Positions 8,035 to 15,129 of a DNA stretch of 17,181 nucleotides are shown here, in pieces (the stretch's first letter is position 1; the number at the start of each line of letters is the position of its first letter). A model generated the notes under the pieces. The model was not told where the DNA came from. It made no database searches and saw nothing but the letters and a program-made list of their open reading frames with translations. The position numbers were made by a program, and so were the translations under genes. The stretch comes from DYHD01 sp037445375. GTDB lineage: Bacteria; Nitrospirota; Thermodesulfovibrionia; Thermodesulfovibrionales; Dissulfurispiraceae. The stretch is from contig JBBIKS010000049.1 of assembly GCA_037445375.1 (NCBI GenBank), forward strand, positions 1 through 17,181, given 5' to 3'.

Positions 8035-9276
8035 TTAAGCTGATTCAACCTTATTTTCGAATATTAGAAGAGGTGTCTCCTTTTTCATTATAGTATCTTC
8101 ATTGATTATACATTCAGTAACACCCTTGCTTGACGGAATTTCATACATGACATCAAGCATAATATCTTCTAATATTGCTCTCAAGCCCCTTGCCCCAGCC
8201 TTTTTCTGAACAGACTGTGCTGCGATAGCCTTTAAAGCCCCTTCTGTGAATTTAAGCTTAACCTTGTCAAGCAAAAGCAATTGCTGATATTGTTTAATAA
8301 GCGCATTCTTAGGTTCAGTCAGAATCTTAACAAGGGCTTTTTCATCAAGCTCATCCAATGCTGCAATAACCGGAAGTCTGCCGATGAACTCAGGTATCAA
8401 GCCGTATTTTAACAAATCCTCCGGCTCAACATGGCTGAGTATATTGCTTAGCCTAATGAGCTTCTGTTCATTAGACTTGTAATTGAACCCGATGTTTTTT
8501 TTGCCCTTTCTGCCCTCTATTATTTTATCGAGACCGACAAAAGCCCCGCCGCATATGAAAAGTATGTTTGTTGTATTGAGCTGGAAATATTCCTGCTGGG
8601 GATGCTTTCTGCCGCCCTGCGGGGGAATATTTGCTGCGGTGCCTTCGATTATCTTCAGCAAAGCCTGCTGGACACCTTCTCCCGATACATCTCGAGTTAT
8701 GGAAGGGTTGTCTGACTTTTTGCTGATTTTATCTATTTCATCAATATAAATTATCCCGAGCTGCGCCTTTTCAATGTTGTAATCAGCGGTCTGCAGAAGT
8801 TTTAAAAGCACATTCTCAACGTCCTCCCCAACATATCCTGCCTCGGTCAGGGTTGTGGCATCTGCAATTGCAAAAGGAACATCAAGAAATCTTGCAAGTG
8901 TTTGAGCAAGAAGAGTTTTTCCAGTTCCTGTAGGGCCTATTAATAATATATTGCTTTTTTGCAATTCGACATCAATAATGGAACCGCTGAAAATTCTTTT
9001 ATAGTGGTTATATACAGCAACAGAGAGAATCTTCTTGGCTCTTTCCTGCCCGATTACATAATCATCAAGAAATTTATGTATCTCGGCAGGCAATGGTAAT
9101 TTTTTAGAAAAATTTTTTCTCGTAATGTTTTTATCCTGACTTATTATCTCATTGCAGAGACCGACGCACTCATCGCATATAAAAACCATTGGGCCTGCAA
9201 TCAGCTTTTTAACATCTGCCTGCATCTTTCCGCAAAAAGAACACATTTCGTGCTCGCTATATGATTTTTTAGGCAT
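8035..9276 (-). CDS. clpX: ATP-dependent Clp protease ATP-binding subunit ClpX
   Basis: The 413-residue product is a full-length ClpX, the AAA+ unfoldase that feeds substrates to ClpP. The N-terminal zinc-binding domain has Cys12, Cys15, Cys34 and Cys37. The ATPase has Walker A GPTGTGKT (114-121), pore loop GYVG (147-150), Walker B IIYIDEID (175-182), the RKH loop (223-225), the ClpP-docking IGF loop (262-264), Arg300 in the GR motif and sensor-2 GAR (361-363). AGGAGG lies 4 bases before the ATG. It follows clpP in the usual tig-clpP-clpX order, but a stem-loop in the 129-base gap may separate or attenuate expression. lon, often next in related clusters, is not found; a two-component system follows instead. 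Confidence 0.98.
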   Translation of the reverse strand: MPKKSYSEHEMCSFCGKMQADVKKLIAGPMVFICDECVGLCNEIISQDKNITRKNFSKKLPLPAEIHKFLDDYVIGQERAKKILSVAVYNHYKRIFSGSIIDVELQKSNILLIGPTGTGKTLLAQTLARFLDVPFAIADATTLTEAGYVGEDVENVLLKLLQTADYNIEKAQLGIIYIDEIDKISKKSDNPSITRDVSGEGVQQALLKIIEGTAANIPPQGGRKHPQQEYFQLNTTNILFICGGAFVGLDKIIEGRKGKKNIGFNYKSNEQKLIRLSNILSHVEPEDLLKYGLIPEFIGRLPVIAALDELDEKALVKILTEPKNALIKQYQQLLLLDKVKLKFTEGALKAIAAQSVQKKAGARGLRAILEDIMLDVMYEIPSSKGVTECIINEDTIMKKETPLLIFENKVESA

Positions 9277-9304
9277 CTATCCTCCTGATTATCGCTTTAA
9301 GTAA

Positions 9305-9351
9305 AATAAATAAAATCGCGGAAAAGGAACCATCAAAATGCCCTTTCCCGC
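9305..9351 (-). terminator. Stem-loop between clpP and clpX, terminator or attenuator
   Basis: Reading the minus strand, GCGGGAAAGG (9342-9351) pairs with CCTTTTCCGC (9318-9327) with one mismatch and a 14-base loop. It is followed by ATTTTATTTATTTT. The hairpin plus T-rich tail fits an intrinsic terminator after clpP. The tail is interrupted by A residues, so termination may be partial. No separate strong clpX promoter was found. Confidence 0.5.
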
Positions 9352-9405
9352 AGATATAAAACAGGCAACTTAAATAAATGGAGCTTTGTTTCTCAATGCT
9401 CGTTA

Positions 9406-10008
9406 TTACAATTCTTTTTTCATTTCCTTGACTGAAGATATTACCTCATCAACTATTCCATAATTCTTTGCATCATCTCCCGACATGAAAAAGTCCCTTT
9501 CTGTGTCAGCCTGTATCTTTTCAACAGGCTGACCTGAGTGATAGGCAAGAATGCCATTTAAGGTCTCCTTCATTTTCAATATCTCTTTTGCGTGTATCTC
9601 TACATCTGTAGCCTGACCATAAAAACCACCCATTGGCTGATGGATCATTACCCGTGAATTAGGAAGGGCAAATCTCTTCCCCTTAGTCCCTGCACATAGA
9701 AGAAGGGCTCCCATGCTTGCAGCCTGACCAATGCAATATGTTGAGATATCAGGCTTTACATACTGCATCGTATCGTAAATAGCAAGTCCTGCAGATACAG
9801 CCCCCCCGGGCGAGTTTATATATATGTGAATATCCTTTTCAGGATCCTCTGTCTGCAGAAAAAGTAGTTGGGCAATCACAACATTTGCAATATTATCGTT
9901 AATCGTTGTACCGATAAAGATAATCCTGTCCTTTAAAAGCCTTGAATATATATCATATACGCGTTCTGTTCTTCCCGTTTGTTCTATAACAATAGGAACT
10001 ATGCTCAT
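9406..10008 (-). CDS. clpP: ATP-dependent Clp protease proteolytic subunit ClpP
   Basis: The 200-residue product is a normal-length ClpP serine peptidase, which assembles as a double heptamer capped by ClpX. The catalytic triad is complete: Ser98 in GQAASMGA, His123 in MIHQP, and Asp172 in TERD. The INSPGG oxyanion segment is at residues 64-69. GGAG precedes the ATG by about 7 bases and overlaps the end of tig, whose stop codon is only 2 bases upstream, so the two genes are translationally coupled. The N-terminal axial-loop region (residues 1-20) is short, as in mature ClpP. Confidence 0.98.
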   Translation of the reverse strand: MSIVPIVIEQTGRTERVYDIYSRLLKDRIIFIGTTINDNIANVVIAQLLFLQTEDPEKDIHIYINSPGGAVSAGLAIYDTMQYVKPDISTYCIGQAASMGALLLCAGTKGKRFALPNSRVMIHQPMGGFYGQATDVEIHAKEILKMKETLNGILAYHSGQPVEKIQADTERDFFMSGDDAKNYGIVDEVISSVKEMKKEL

Positions 10009-10010
10009 GG

Positions 10011-11252
10011 CTATTCTCCCTTTAGTGGTTCTGACTTGCTCAACAAGAGATCCATCACCTTTTGCTCATAAACAGAATATTTAATCGCATCTAAAGACCT
10101 ATCCCTTGCGAAATAATACTTAATAACATCATCAGGGGAGATGCGATTGCTTTGAGCTATCTCAAGAACCTTTGCTTTCATCTCATCCTCTGTGATCTCT
10201 ATTTTTTCTTTCTCGCCGATAATCTCCGTAATTATAAAGCTTCTTACGGTTCTTTCTGCATAAGGAAGCACTTCTTTCCGCAGTTCTTCTTCGGGGCGGT
10301 TATCATTTTTCATTGCCCTGATTTCAGCTATAAAATCGCTAATCTTTGCATTAAGCAGGCTTTCAGGAACCTCAAAATTATTAGCCTCAATAAGCTTATC
10401 TAAAATCTGTGAACATTTCAAGTTATTCGCCCTTTTAGACTTTGCAGACAGAAGAGATTCCTTTACCTTGTCTTTCAGTATATCCAAATTATCAAATCCG
10501 AGGTCAACAGCAAAATCATCATCTATCTGGGGTATATTTCTCCGCTTAATATCTCTGACAGTCATACTGAATTTCACGGTTTTCCCTGCATAAGGGGACT
10601 GCATATCCTCTGGAAAACTCGCCTGAAACTCGAATTCCTCCTCTTTTTTTCTATTTACTATAGCTTCATGAAACTCTTGGGGGTATGGCCCGCTGCCGAT
10701 CTTCAAGATAACATCCTTACTAAGCGTTTCTTCAAAATCTGTTTTATAATCAACGGTTATAAGATCCCATGACATTGTAGCGTCATCAACGGTCTCGTAT
10801 GAAGCTTTCTCTTCTGAGAGGTTCTTGAGGGTGTTTTCAACATCTTCATCAGTAACTTCTATAGGTACTTCAGTAACCTTAATACCTTCGTAAGCAATAT
10901 TTTCAAGCTCAGGCCTAACCTCGATCATAAAGGTCATCGAAATGGGGGCATTTCTTAGGAAATCTGATGAATTTTCTATCACAGGCTGCGAAAGAGGCTT
11001 TAACCCAGCTTCCTCTATAGCCTTCTGATAATATTCTGGAATCAGTTTTTCCAGAACATCAGCCTCAACGCTTTTGCCATATTTCTTTTCAATAATTGAA
11101 ATTGGTGTTTTGCCACGCCTAAAGCCCGGAACCTGAGACTTTTTTTGAACTTCTAAGAGCGACTGCTGAATATTTGATTCGATAATCTTTGCCGGTATCT
11201 CTATTATGAGCCTTTTTTTGGTTTCAGAAATGCCTTCAACTGCCTTTAACAA
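10011..11252 (-). CDS. tig: Trigger factor, ribosome-associated chaperone
   Basis: The 413-residue product has the N-terminal ribosome-docking domain with the GFRRGKTP signature (43-50), a FKBP-like domain (about 150-235) and the C-terminal helical cradle starting at PQIDDDFAVDLG. The start is TTG at 11250-11252: AGGAGG lies 5 bases upstream, no in-frame ATG fits, and the resulting MLKAVEGISETKKRLIIEIP matches the usual N-terminus of the family. Length is slightly below the typical 430. It binds nascent chains at the ribosome exit and sits first in the tig-clpP-clpX operon, so folding and degradation functions are co-expressed. An extended -10 promoter lies about 65 bases upstream. Confidence 0.97.
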   Translation of the reverse strand: MLKAVEGISETKKRLIIEIPAKIIESNIQQSLLEVQKKSQVPGFRRGKTPISIIEKKYGKSVEADVLEKLIPEYYQKAIEEAGLKPLSQPVIENSSDFLRNAPISMTFMIEVRPELENIAYEGIKVTEVPIEVTDEDVENTLKNLSEEKASYETVDDATMSWDLITVDYKTDFEETLSKDVILKIGSGPYPQEFHEAIVNRKKEEEFEFQASFPEDMQSPYAGKTVKFSMTVRDIKRRNIPQIDDDFAVDLGFDNLDILKDKVKESLLSAKSKRANNLKCSQILDKLIEANNFEVPESLLNAKISDFIAEIRAMKNDNRPEEELRKEVLPYAERTVRSFIITEIIGEKEKIEITEDEMKAKVLEIAQSNRISPDDVIKYYFARDRSLDAIKYSVYEQKVMDLLLSKSEPLKGE

Positions 11253-11316
11253 TATAGCCTCCTGCGAGTTAATATATTTTTATCATGTATTGAGCAACAA
11301 GATTTTAAACTACGCC

Positions 11317-11325
11317 ATTATACCA
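11317..11325 (-). promoter_or_regulatory. Extended -10 promoter of tig-clpP-clpX
   Basis: The minus strand reads TGGTATAAT, a TGn extended -10 with a perfect TATAAT. No good -35 lies at 16-18 bases, as is usual for extended -10 promoters. It would give a 5' leader of about 55-60 bases that includes the AGGAGG of tig. No heat-shock sigma32 motif was recognised. Confidence 0.5.
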
Positions 11326-11496
11326 TCGAGTCGGCATAAAAATAGTCAATCTGTCAATATTTTTACCTTATAATTGAATGTCCTGCGAGAGTTGTATTAT
11401 TTTTTATTTTATCCTTTTCAAACAGATACTTAAGTGTAAAATTAATGTTATTACTTTGTCAATTAAGCTATTTTCTCAAAATAAAACAAACTCGAG

Positions 11497-11527
11497 TTGA
11501 CAATTTAAAAGCAAAATGTGTTATTTT
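11497..11527 (+). promoter_or_regulatory. Predicted promoter of tRNA-Ala
   Basis: A perfect TTGACA (11497-11502) is followed after 19 bases by TATTTT (11522-11527), 10 bases before the tRNA 5' end. The spacing is slightly long and the -10 matches at 4 of 6. Its position directly before the tRNA supports it. Confidence 0.45.
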
Positions 11528-11537
11528 ATATGGTATT

Positions 11538-11610
<73 letters not shown>

Positions 11611-11681
11611 CTAAGTATTATCAGTGTTTTTATTTATAGTCAGTTATAGCAAAGCCCTAACCGCCATAAAATCGTAATAAA

Positions 11682-11890
11682 TCATTTAATTTTAGCTTCG
11701 ATAAAACGATTTTTTTCTGTACTCAAACCATCCAATTTTTTCACTGCCTCAACTTTGTGAGAAGGAGCTAAGTGTGCATAAAGTAATGTCATAGCAGTTC
11801 CTTCACTGTAGTTATAGCCATGCCTGACATTACGAGATGACTTGCGAATATTTGCCTTAAGTCGTGGAGTGGAATAATGAAACCCTCAAT
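11682..11890 (-). pseudogene. Tyrosine recombinase/integrase, C-terminal remnant
   Basis: On the minus strand one frame gives PLHDLRQIFASHLVMSGMAI then TTVKELL, the box II region of phage-type integrases with the catalytic H-x-x-R. It stops at a TGA. The next frame continues with AMTLLYAHLAPSHKVEAVKK, which contains the catalytic Tyr of the YAHLAP segment, then KLDGLSTEKNRFIEAKIK and a TGA at 11682-11684. The usual LLGH segment between the two blocks is missing, so a small deletion of about eight codons changed the frame. Everything before box II is lost: a TGA at 11891-11893 closes the frame. The fragment points towards tRNA-Ala. It is a relic of an integrative element and is surely inactive. 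Confidence 0.8.
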
Positions 11891-11926
11891 TCAGAGTTTA
11901 TAACCGTTTTTAGGTTATAATTAAAA

Positions 11927-12298
11927 ATGCGTGGACTGAATGAAGCCTTCATTGGATTAAAAAATGTTGGGATATATCCCAATGGCATAATTATGCTCTC
12001 AATCGTTGTCCTTCTTTCAATCCTTATACTTTTATCTATTAGAAAATTATATTTTAGATTAATAACTAAATGGCTTCGGGAGTCTGGCTTAGATATTAGC
12101 GAAATCTTAGCATCTTCAATAAAAACCCCAACGATACTTGGGGAGTTATCTCGCTATTTTACGCTGATTTGCAGTGTTCAGGAATTCAATCCTTAAAATA
12201 CTGCTAAAGCTGCATTGAGTAAACGAATTTTAGAGCGATTTATGGAAGAGGGTATTGAGATTCCTTTTTCTCAGAGGTTAAGAAATAAGGAGGCATGA
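11927..12298 (+). pseudogene. Decayed MscS-family mechanosensitive channel gene
   Basis: The 89-codon frame (11927-12196) starts with a membrane helix, IIMLSIVVLLSILILLS, followed by RKLYFRLITKWLRESGLDIS and ILASSIKTPTIL. This resembles the start of MscS-type channels. After TPTIL the next frame continues with WGVISLFYADLQCSGIQSL, a likely membrane segment, showing a one-base shift. After a stop, 12197-12298 encodes SKRILERFMEEGIEIPFSQR, the typical MscS C-terminal end. The pore helix and most of the beta and alpha/beta domains are absent. A frameshift plus a large internal deletion therefore inactivated the gene. Its TGA (12296-12298) overlaps the glgB start codon, so glgB may once have been coupled to it. 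TATAAT (11916-11921) lies 5 bases before the ATG. Confidence 0.65.
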
Positions 12299-14208
12299 TG
12301 GTAAGACATGATGTAAGTCTTTTTACAGATTATGATATCTATATATTTAAACAGGGTAAGCATTATAAATTATATGAAAAATTGGGCTCTCATATGCTCT
12401 CTATTGATGGTGTGGAGGGAACATATTTTGCTGTCTGGGCGCCAAATGCAGAAAAGGTCTCTGTAATAGGTGATTTCAATCACTGGGATTCAGGGAGGCA
12501 TCCACTTGGCGCAAGATGGGATGGGTCGGGCATATGGGAATGTTTTATCCCCGGCATCGGGAAAGGAACGATATATAAGTATCACATAACATCCAGATTT
12601 TCTGGTTACCGTGTGGATAAGGCAGACCCTTTTGCATTGTATAGTGAGGCTTTGCCCGGCAAATCATCAGTCGTCTGGGATACCAATTATAATTGGGAAG
12701 ATCAGGAATGGATGTCTGCAAGACATAAAAATAACTCATTGAACTCCCCTATCTCAATATACGAAGTGCATATCGGTTCGTGGCGAAGGGTCACTGAGGA
12801 TGGAAATAGATTTTTAACTTATAGGGAAATTGCTGTCCAACTTGCCGATTATGTTAAGTATATGGGCTTTACTCATGTCGAATTTCTCCCTGTAATGGAA
12901 CACCCATTTTATGGTTCTTGGGGCTACCAGATCACGGGTTACTTTGCTCCTACAAGCAGATATGGCGCCCCGCAGGATTTTATGTGGTTAGTTGAGTATC
13001 TGCATAAAAATGGAATCGGGGTAATTCTGGATTGGGTGCCCTCACATTTTCCTGATGATATTCACGGACTTGTTTATTTTGACGGAACCCATTTATATGA
13101 ACATGAAGACCCAAGAAAAGGCTTTCATCCAGATTGGAACAGCTATATATTTAATTACGGTAGAAATGAAATAAAGGCGTTCTTAATCTGTAGTGCCATG
13201 TTCTGGTTGGAAAAATATCATATTGATGCCATAAGGATAGATGCTGTTGCATCCATGTTATATCTCGATTATTCAAGAAAAAAGGGGCAATGGATACCTA
13301 ATAAGTTCGGAGGAAGGGAGAATCTTGAAGTTATAAATTTCTTAAAACAGCTAAACTTATTAATCTATAGGGAATATCCAGATGTGCAGACTATAGCCGA
13401 GGAGTCAACATCATGGCCTATGGTCTCAAGACCTCTATATGTAGGCGGGCTTGGGTTTGGTCTTAAATGGAATATGGGCTGGATGCATGACACTCTGCAT
13501 TATTTCTCACTTGACCCTGTGTTTCGTAAATACAACCATCAGCAACTAACCTTCAGCATCTGGTATGCCTTTTTCGAGAATTTTATCTTAACCCTCTCAC
13601 ACGATGAGGTTGTTTACGGCAAAGGTTCTCTTTTGGCAAAAATGCACGGCAATGAGTGGGAAAAGAGGGCTAATCTGAGGTTATTATTCGGATATATGTA
13701 TGGGCATCCTGGCAAAAAACTGATATTTATGGGCGGGGAGTTCGGTCAATACAAGGAATGGAACCATGATGTGAGCCTTGACTGGCATCTCCTTCAGTAT
13801 CATTCCCATCAGGGCATACACAATTGGATTAGAGACCTGAATCACTTTTATAGAAATGAGTCCGCCCTTTATGAATTAGATTTTCAGGCGGATGGCTTTC
13901 GATGGGTTGATTTTAGGGACTGGCGGCAGGGCACTATAAGTTTTGTCAGGAGAAACCGGAATAATGATGAGATACTCGTGGTTTGCAACCTGACTCCTGT
14001 GCCAAGATATAAATATCGCATCGGCGTTCCTCGTGATGGGATATGGGTGGAAATGCTTAATAGTGATGCATCTTGCTACGGCGGAAGCGGTCATGGTAAT
14101 TTCGGACAAATAGCAGCAGAACCTATGCCGTTTCATGGGTATAATCAGTCATTGTCATTAACTTTGCCGCCTTTGGGGGTTCTTTTTTTAAAGCAGGCAG
14201 CAGGGTAG
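12298..14208 (+). CDS. glgB: 1,4-alpha-glucan branching enzyme (GH13)
   Basis: The 636-residue product makes alpha-1,6 branches in glycogen. Numbered from 12298, an N-terminal CBM48 domain (FAVWAPNAEKVSVIGDFNHW, about 44-63) is followed by YEVHIGSWRR (156-165) and the GH13 barrel. The four barrel motifs are present: DWVPSHF, RIDAVAS with nucleophile Asp315, AEEST with the Glu368/369 acid-base pair, and SHDEVVYGKGS with Asp436. A C-terminal beta domain ends in PPLGVLFLK. AGGAGG at 12288-12293 is 4 bases before the ATG at 12298 but only 1 base before the alternative ATG at 12295, so the former is chosen. No glgA or glgC is adjacent. The length lacks the extra N-terminal domain found in the longest GlgB forms. 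Confidence 0.96.
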   Translation: MVRHDVSLFTDYDIYIFKQGKHYKLYEKLGSHMLSIDGVEGTYFAVWAPNAEKVSVIGDFNHWDSGRHPLGARWDGSGIWECFIPGIGKGTIYKYHITSRFSGYRVDKADPFALYSEALPGKSSVVWDTNYNWEDQEWMSARHKNNSLNSPISIYEVHIGSWRRVTEDGNRFLTYREIAVQLADYVKYMGFTHVEFLPVMEHPFYGSWGYQITGYFAPTSRYGAPQDFMWLVEYLHKNGIGVILDWVPSHFPDDIHGLVYFDGTHLYEHEDPRKGFHPDWNSYIFNYGRNEIKAFLICSAMFWLEKYHIDAIRIDAVASMLYLDYSRKKGQWIPNKFGGRENLEVINFLKQLNLLIYREYPDVQTIAEESTSWPMVSRPLYVGGLGFGLKWNMGWMHDTLHYFSLDPVFRKYNHQQLTFSIWYAFFENFILTLSHDEVVYGKGSLLAKMHGNEWEKRANLRLLFGYMYGHPGKKLIFMGGEFGQYKEWNHDVSLDWHLLQYHSHQGIHNWIRDLNHFYRNESALYELDFQADGFRWVDFRDWRQGTISFVRRNRNNDEILVVCNLTPVPRYKYRIGVPRDGIWVEMLNSDASCYGGSGHGNFGQIAAEPMPFHGYNQSLSLTLPPLGVLFLKQAAG

Positions 14209-14274
14209 TGTAAAAATGCACACATTTATAAATCAAATTTGAACATGTCAGTTAGTGTTGCGTCAATCAAGAAA

Positions 14275-14338
14275 TGTCATCTCGACCGTAGGGAGAAATC
14301 TAAGACTTCTCAGTCGTGAAGACTCCTTCAAAATGACA
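14275..14338. repeat. Dispersed palindromic repeat (GTCATCTCGACC type)
   Basis: TGTCATCTCGACC at 14275-14287 and TTCAAAATGACA at 14327-14338 form imperfect inverted ends of a 64-base unit. The interior reads GGGAGAAATCTAAGACTTCT, CAGTCGTGAAGACTCC. Units of this sort are familiar high-copy intergenic repeats in many bacterial genomes. It lies between the convergent ends of glgB and cooT and may fold in RNA. Confidence 0.6.
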
Positions 14339-14345
14339 GGGTATC

Positions 14346-14444
14346 TATTTAGTGTCTGACCCCCAAAAACCCTGCTCTCCGCAGTCAGAGGGGAGGGATC
14401 GGCTGTCATGTGGTTGCTGACAAAGTCGCTCAATTTAGGCAATA
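14346..14444. repeat. Composite of repeats shared with other spacers
   Basis: TATTTAGTGTCTG (14346-14358) equals the outer part of the terminal repeat of the insertion-sequence remnant at 16347-16953. GGGATCGGCTGTCAT (14395-14409) recurs at 7934-7948 with one mismatch, and TCGCTCAATTTAGGCAATA (14426-14444) recurs at 4755-4773 with one mismatch. The spacer between glgB and cooT therefore looks like a patchwork of mobile-element debris. No gene is seen in 14209-14453. Confidence 0.45.
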
Positions 14445-14453
14445 AACTTATGA

Positions 14454-14645
14454 CTACTTTTTCTCTTCAAGCACAATCTTGTGCTTAAGTAGGGAGATTT
14501 CCCTCAGGAAGCCGTCAAAGGTCTTCTGTTCGCCAAAAAGGTTTCTTAAAAATATCTTGTCCCCCTCTGGAATGAGAAGATCCACATTTTCTAAATATAG
14601 CTCTTCCTGACCGTTTCTGTTTATATAAACATTGGCTTCACACAT
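14454..14645 (-). CDS. cooT: CooT-family nickel-binding protein
   Basis: The 63-residue product begins MCEANVY and contains YLENVDLLIPEGDKIFLRNL, FGEQKTF and a final HKIVLEE. This is the pattern of CooT, a small dimeric protein that binds one nickel between subunits. Cys2, a ligand in characterised CooT, is present. In CO-oxidising bacteria CooT serves carbon monoxide dehydrogenase; many other anaerobes have homologues of unknown role. No CODH genes lie in this window. GGAGG is 6 bases before the ATG, and the start overlaps the end of the DUF3842 gene by 8 bases, so the two are co-translated. Confidence 0.82.
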   Translation of the reverse strand: MCEANVYINRNGQEELYLENVDLLIPEGDKIFLRNLFGEQKTFDGFLREISLLKHKIVLEEKK

Positions 14646-15054
14646 TTTTTTCCTCCATAATTCTTTTGATTAAATGATCTATAAGGTGAGGCAGCGGCTC
14701 TTTGGCGGCTGCCATTATCTCAACTCCTTCCTGATTGAGCGGGAGAAGAAATTTTTTTGCTGGAGAGGATGATATTGCCTCCGCTATTTCAGGGGTTAGC
14801 TCCCCTAAAAAACCGTTTGAAAGAAGTATGCTGAGCGGGCCTGCTATTATATCAACCTTGCCGGCATTAAGGATGATTGCGTTTTCTCCTGTAGCGCCTT
14901 TATTTGCCCTCGATTTCATCATAGAAGAAGTTGCGGTAGAGTTGGTTCCAAGTGCTATTATTTCAAAGGATTCCCCAAATTCTTCTTTTAGCCGTTTGAT
15001 TATAAGACTGCCTATTCCACCGCCCTGCCCGTCTATTACTGCTATTTTTTTCAT
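14638..15054 (-). CDS. DUF3842 family protein
   Basis: The 138-residue product starts MKKIAVIDGQGGGIGSLII, a glycine-rich Rossmann-like nucleotide-binding loop. It continues with ALGTNSTATSSMMKSRANKG, GATGENAI and GPLSILLSNGFLGELTPEIA, all typical of DUF3842. The biochemical role is not known. It overlaps cooT, and the tight coupling suggests a joint role in nickel handling; that is inference. There is no Shine-Dalgarno. A strong promoter places the transcription start at or next to the ATG, so it is probably translated from a leaderless message. It is divergent from the DUF401 gene. Confidence 0.85.
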   Translation of the reverse strand: MKKIAVIDGQGGGIGSLIIKRLKEEFGESFEIIALGTNSTATSSMMKSRANKGATGENAIILNAGKVDIIAGPLSILLSNGFLGELTPEIAEAISSSPAKKFLLPLNQEGVEIMAAAKEPLPHLIDHLIKRIMEEKNV

Positions 15055-15060
15055 TATTTA

Positions 15061-15090
15061 AGTATAGAGACAGGTTTTATCCTATGTCAA
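15061..15090 (-). promoter_or_regulatory. Promoter of DUF3842-cooT, predicted leaderless
   Basis: The minus strand has TTGACA (15085-15090), an 18-base spacer and TATACT (15061-15066). Only six bases, TAAATA, separate the -10 from the ATG at 15052-15054. Transcription should begin at about the A of the start codon, which agrees with the missing Shine-Dalgarno. Confidence 0.65.
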
Positions 15091-15095
15091 TATGA

Positions 15096-15123
15096 TTTCA
15101 ATATTTAATGGTCATGTTATAAT
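15096..15123 (+). promoter_or_regulatory. Promoter of the DUF401 gene, predicted leaderless
   Basis: TATAAT (15118-15123) ends six bases before the ATG at 15130. The best -35 is TTTCAA (15096-15101) with a 16-base spacer, a weak match. There is no Shine-Dalgarno. It is divergent from the DUF3842-cooT promoter, and their -35 elements lie about 5 bases apart, so one bound regulator could affect both. Confidence 0.5.
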
Positions 15124-15129
15124 TACTAA

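Noticed and set aside
11982..11996. TGGCATAATTATGCT, resembling a sigma54 promoter
   Set aside because: The GG to GC spacing is one base off and it lies within the MscS remnant.
12545..12739. Minus-strand frames within glgB (also 13876-14136)
   Set aside because: They are shadows of the full-length glgB frame without ribosome binding sites.
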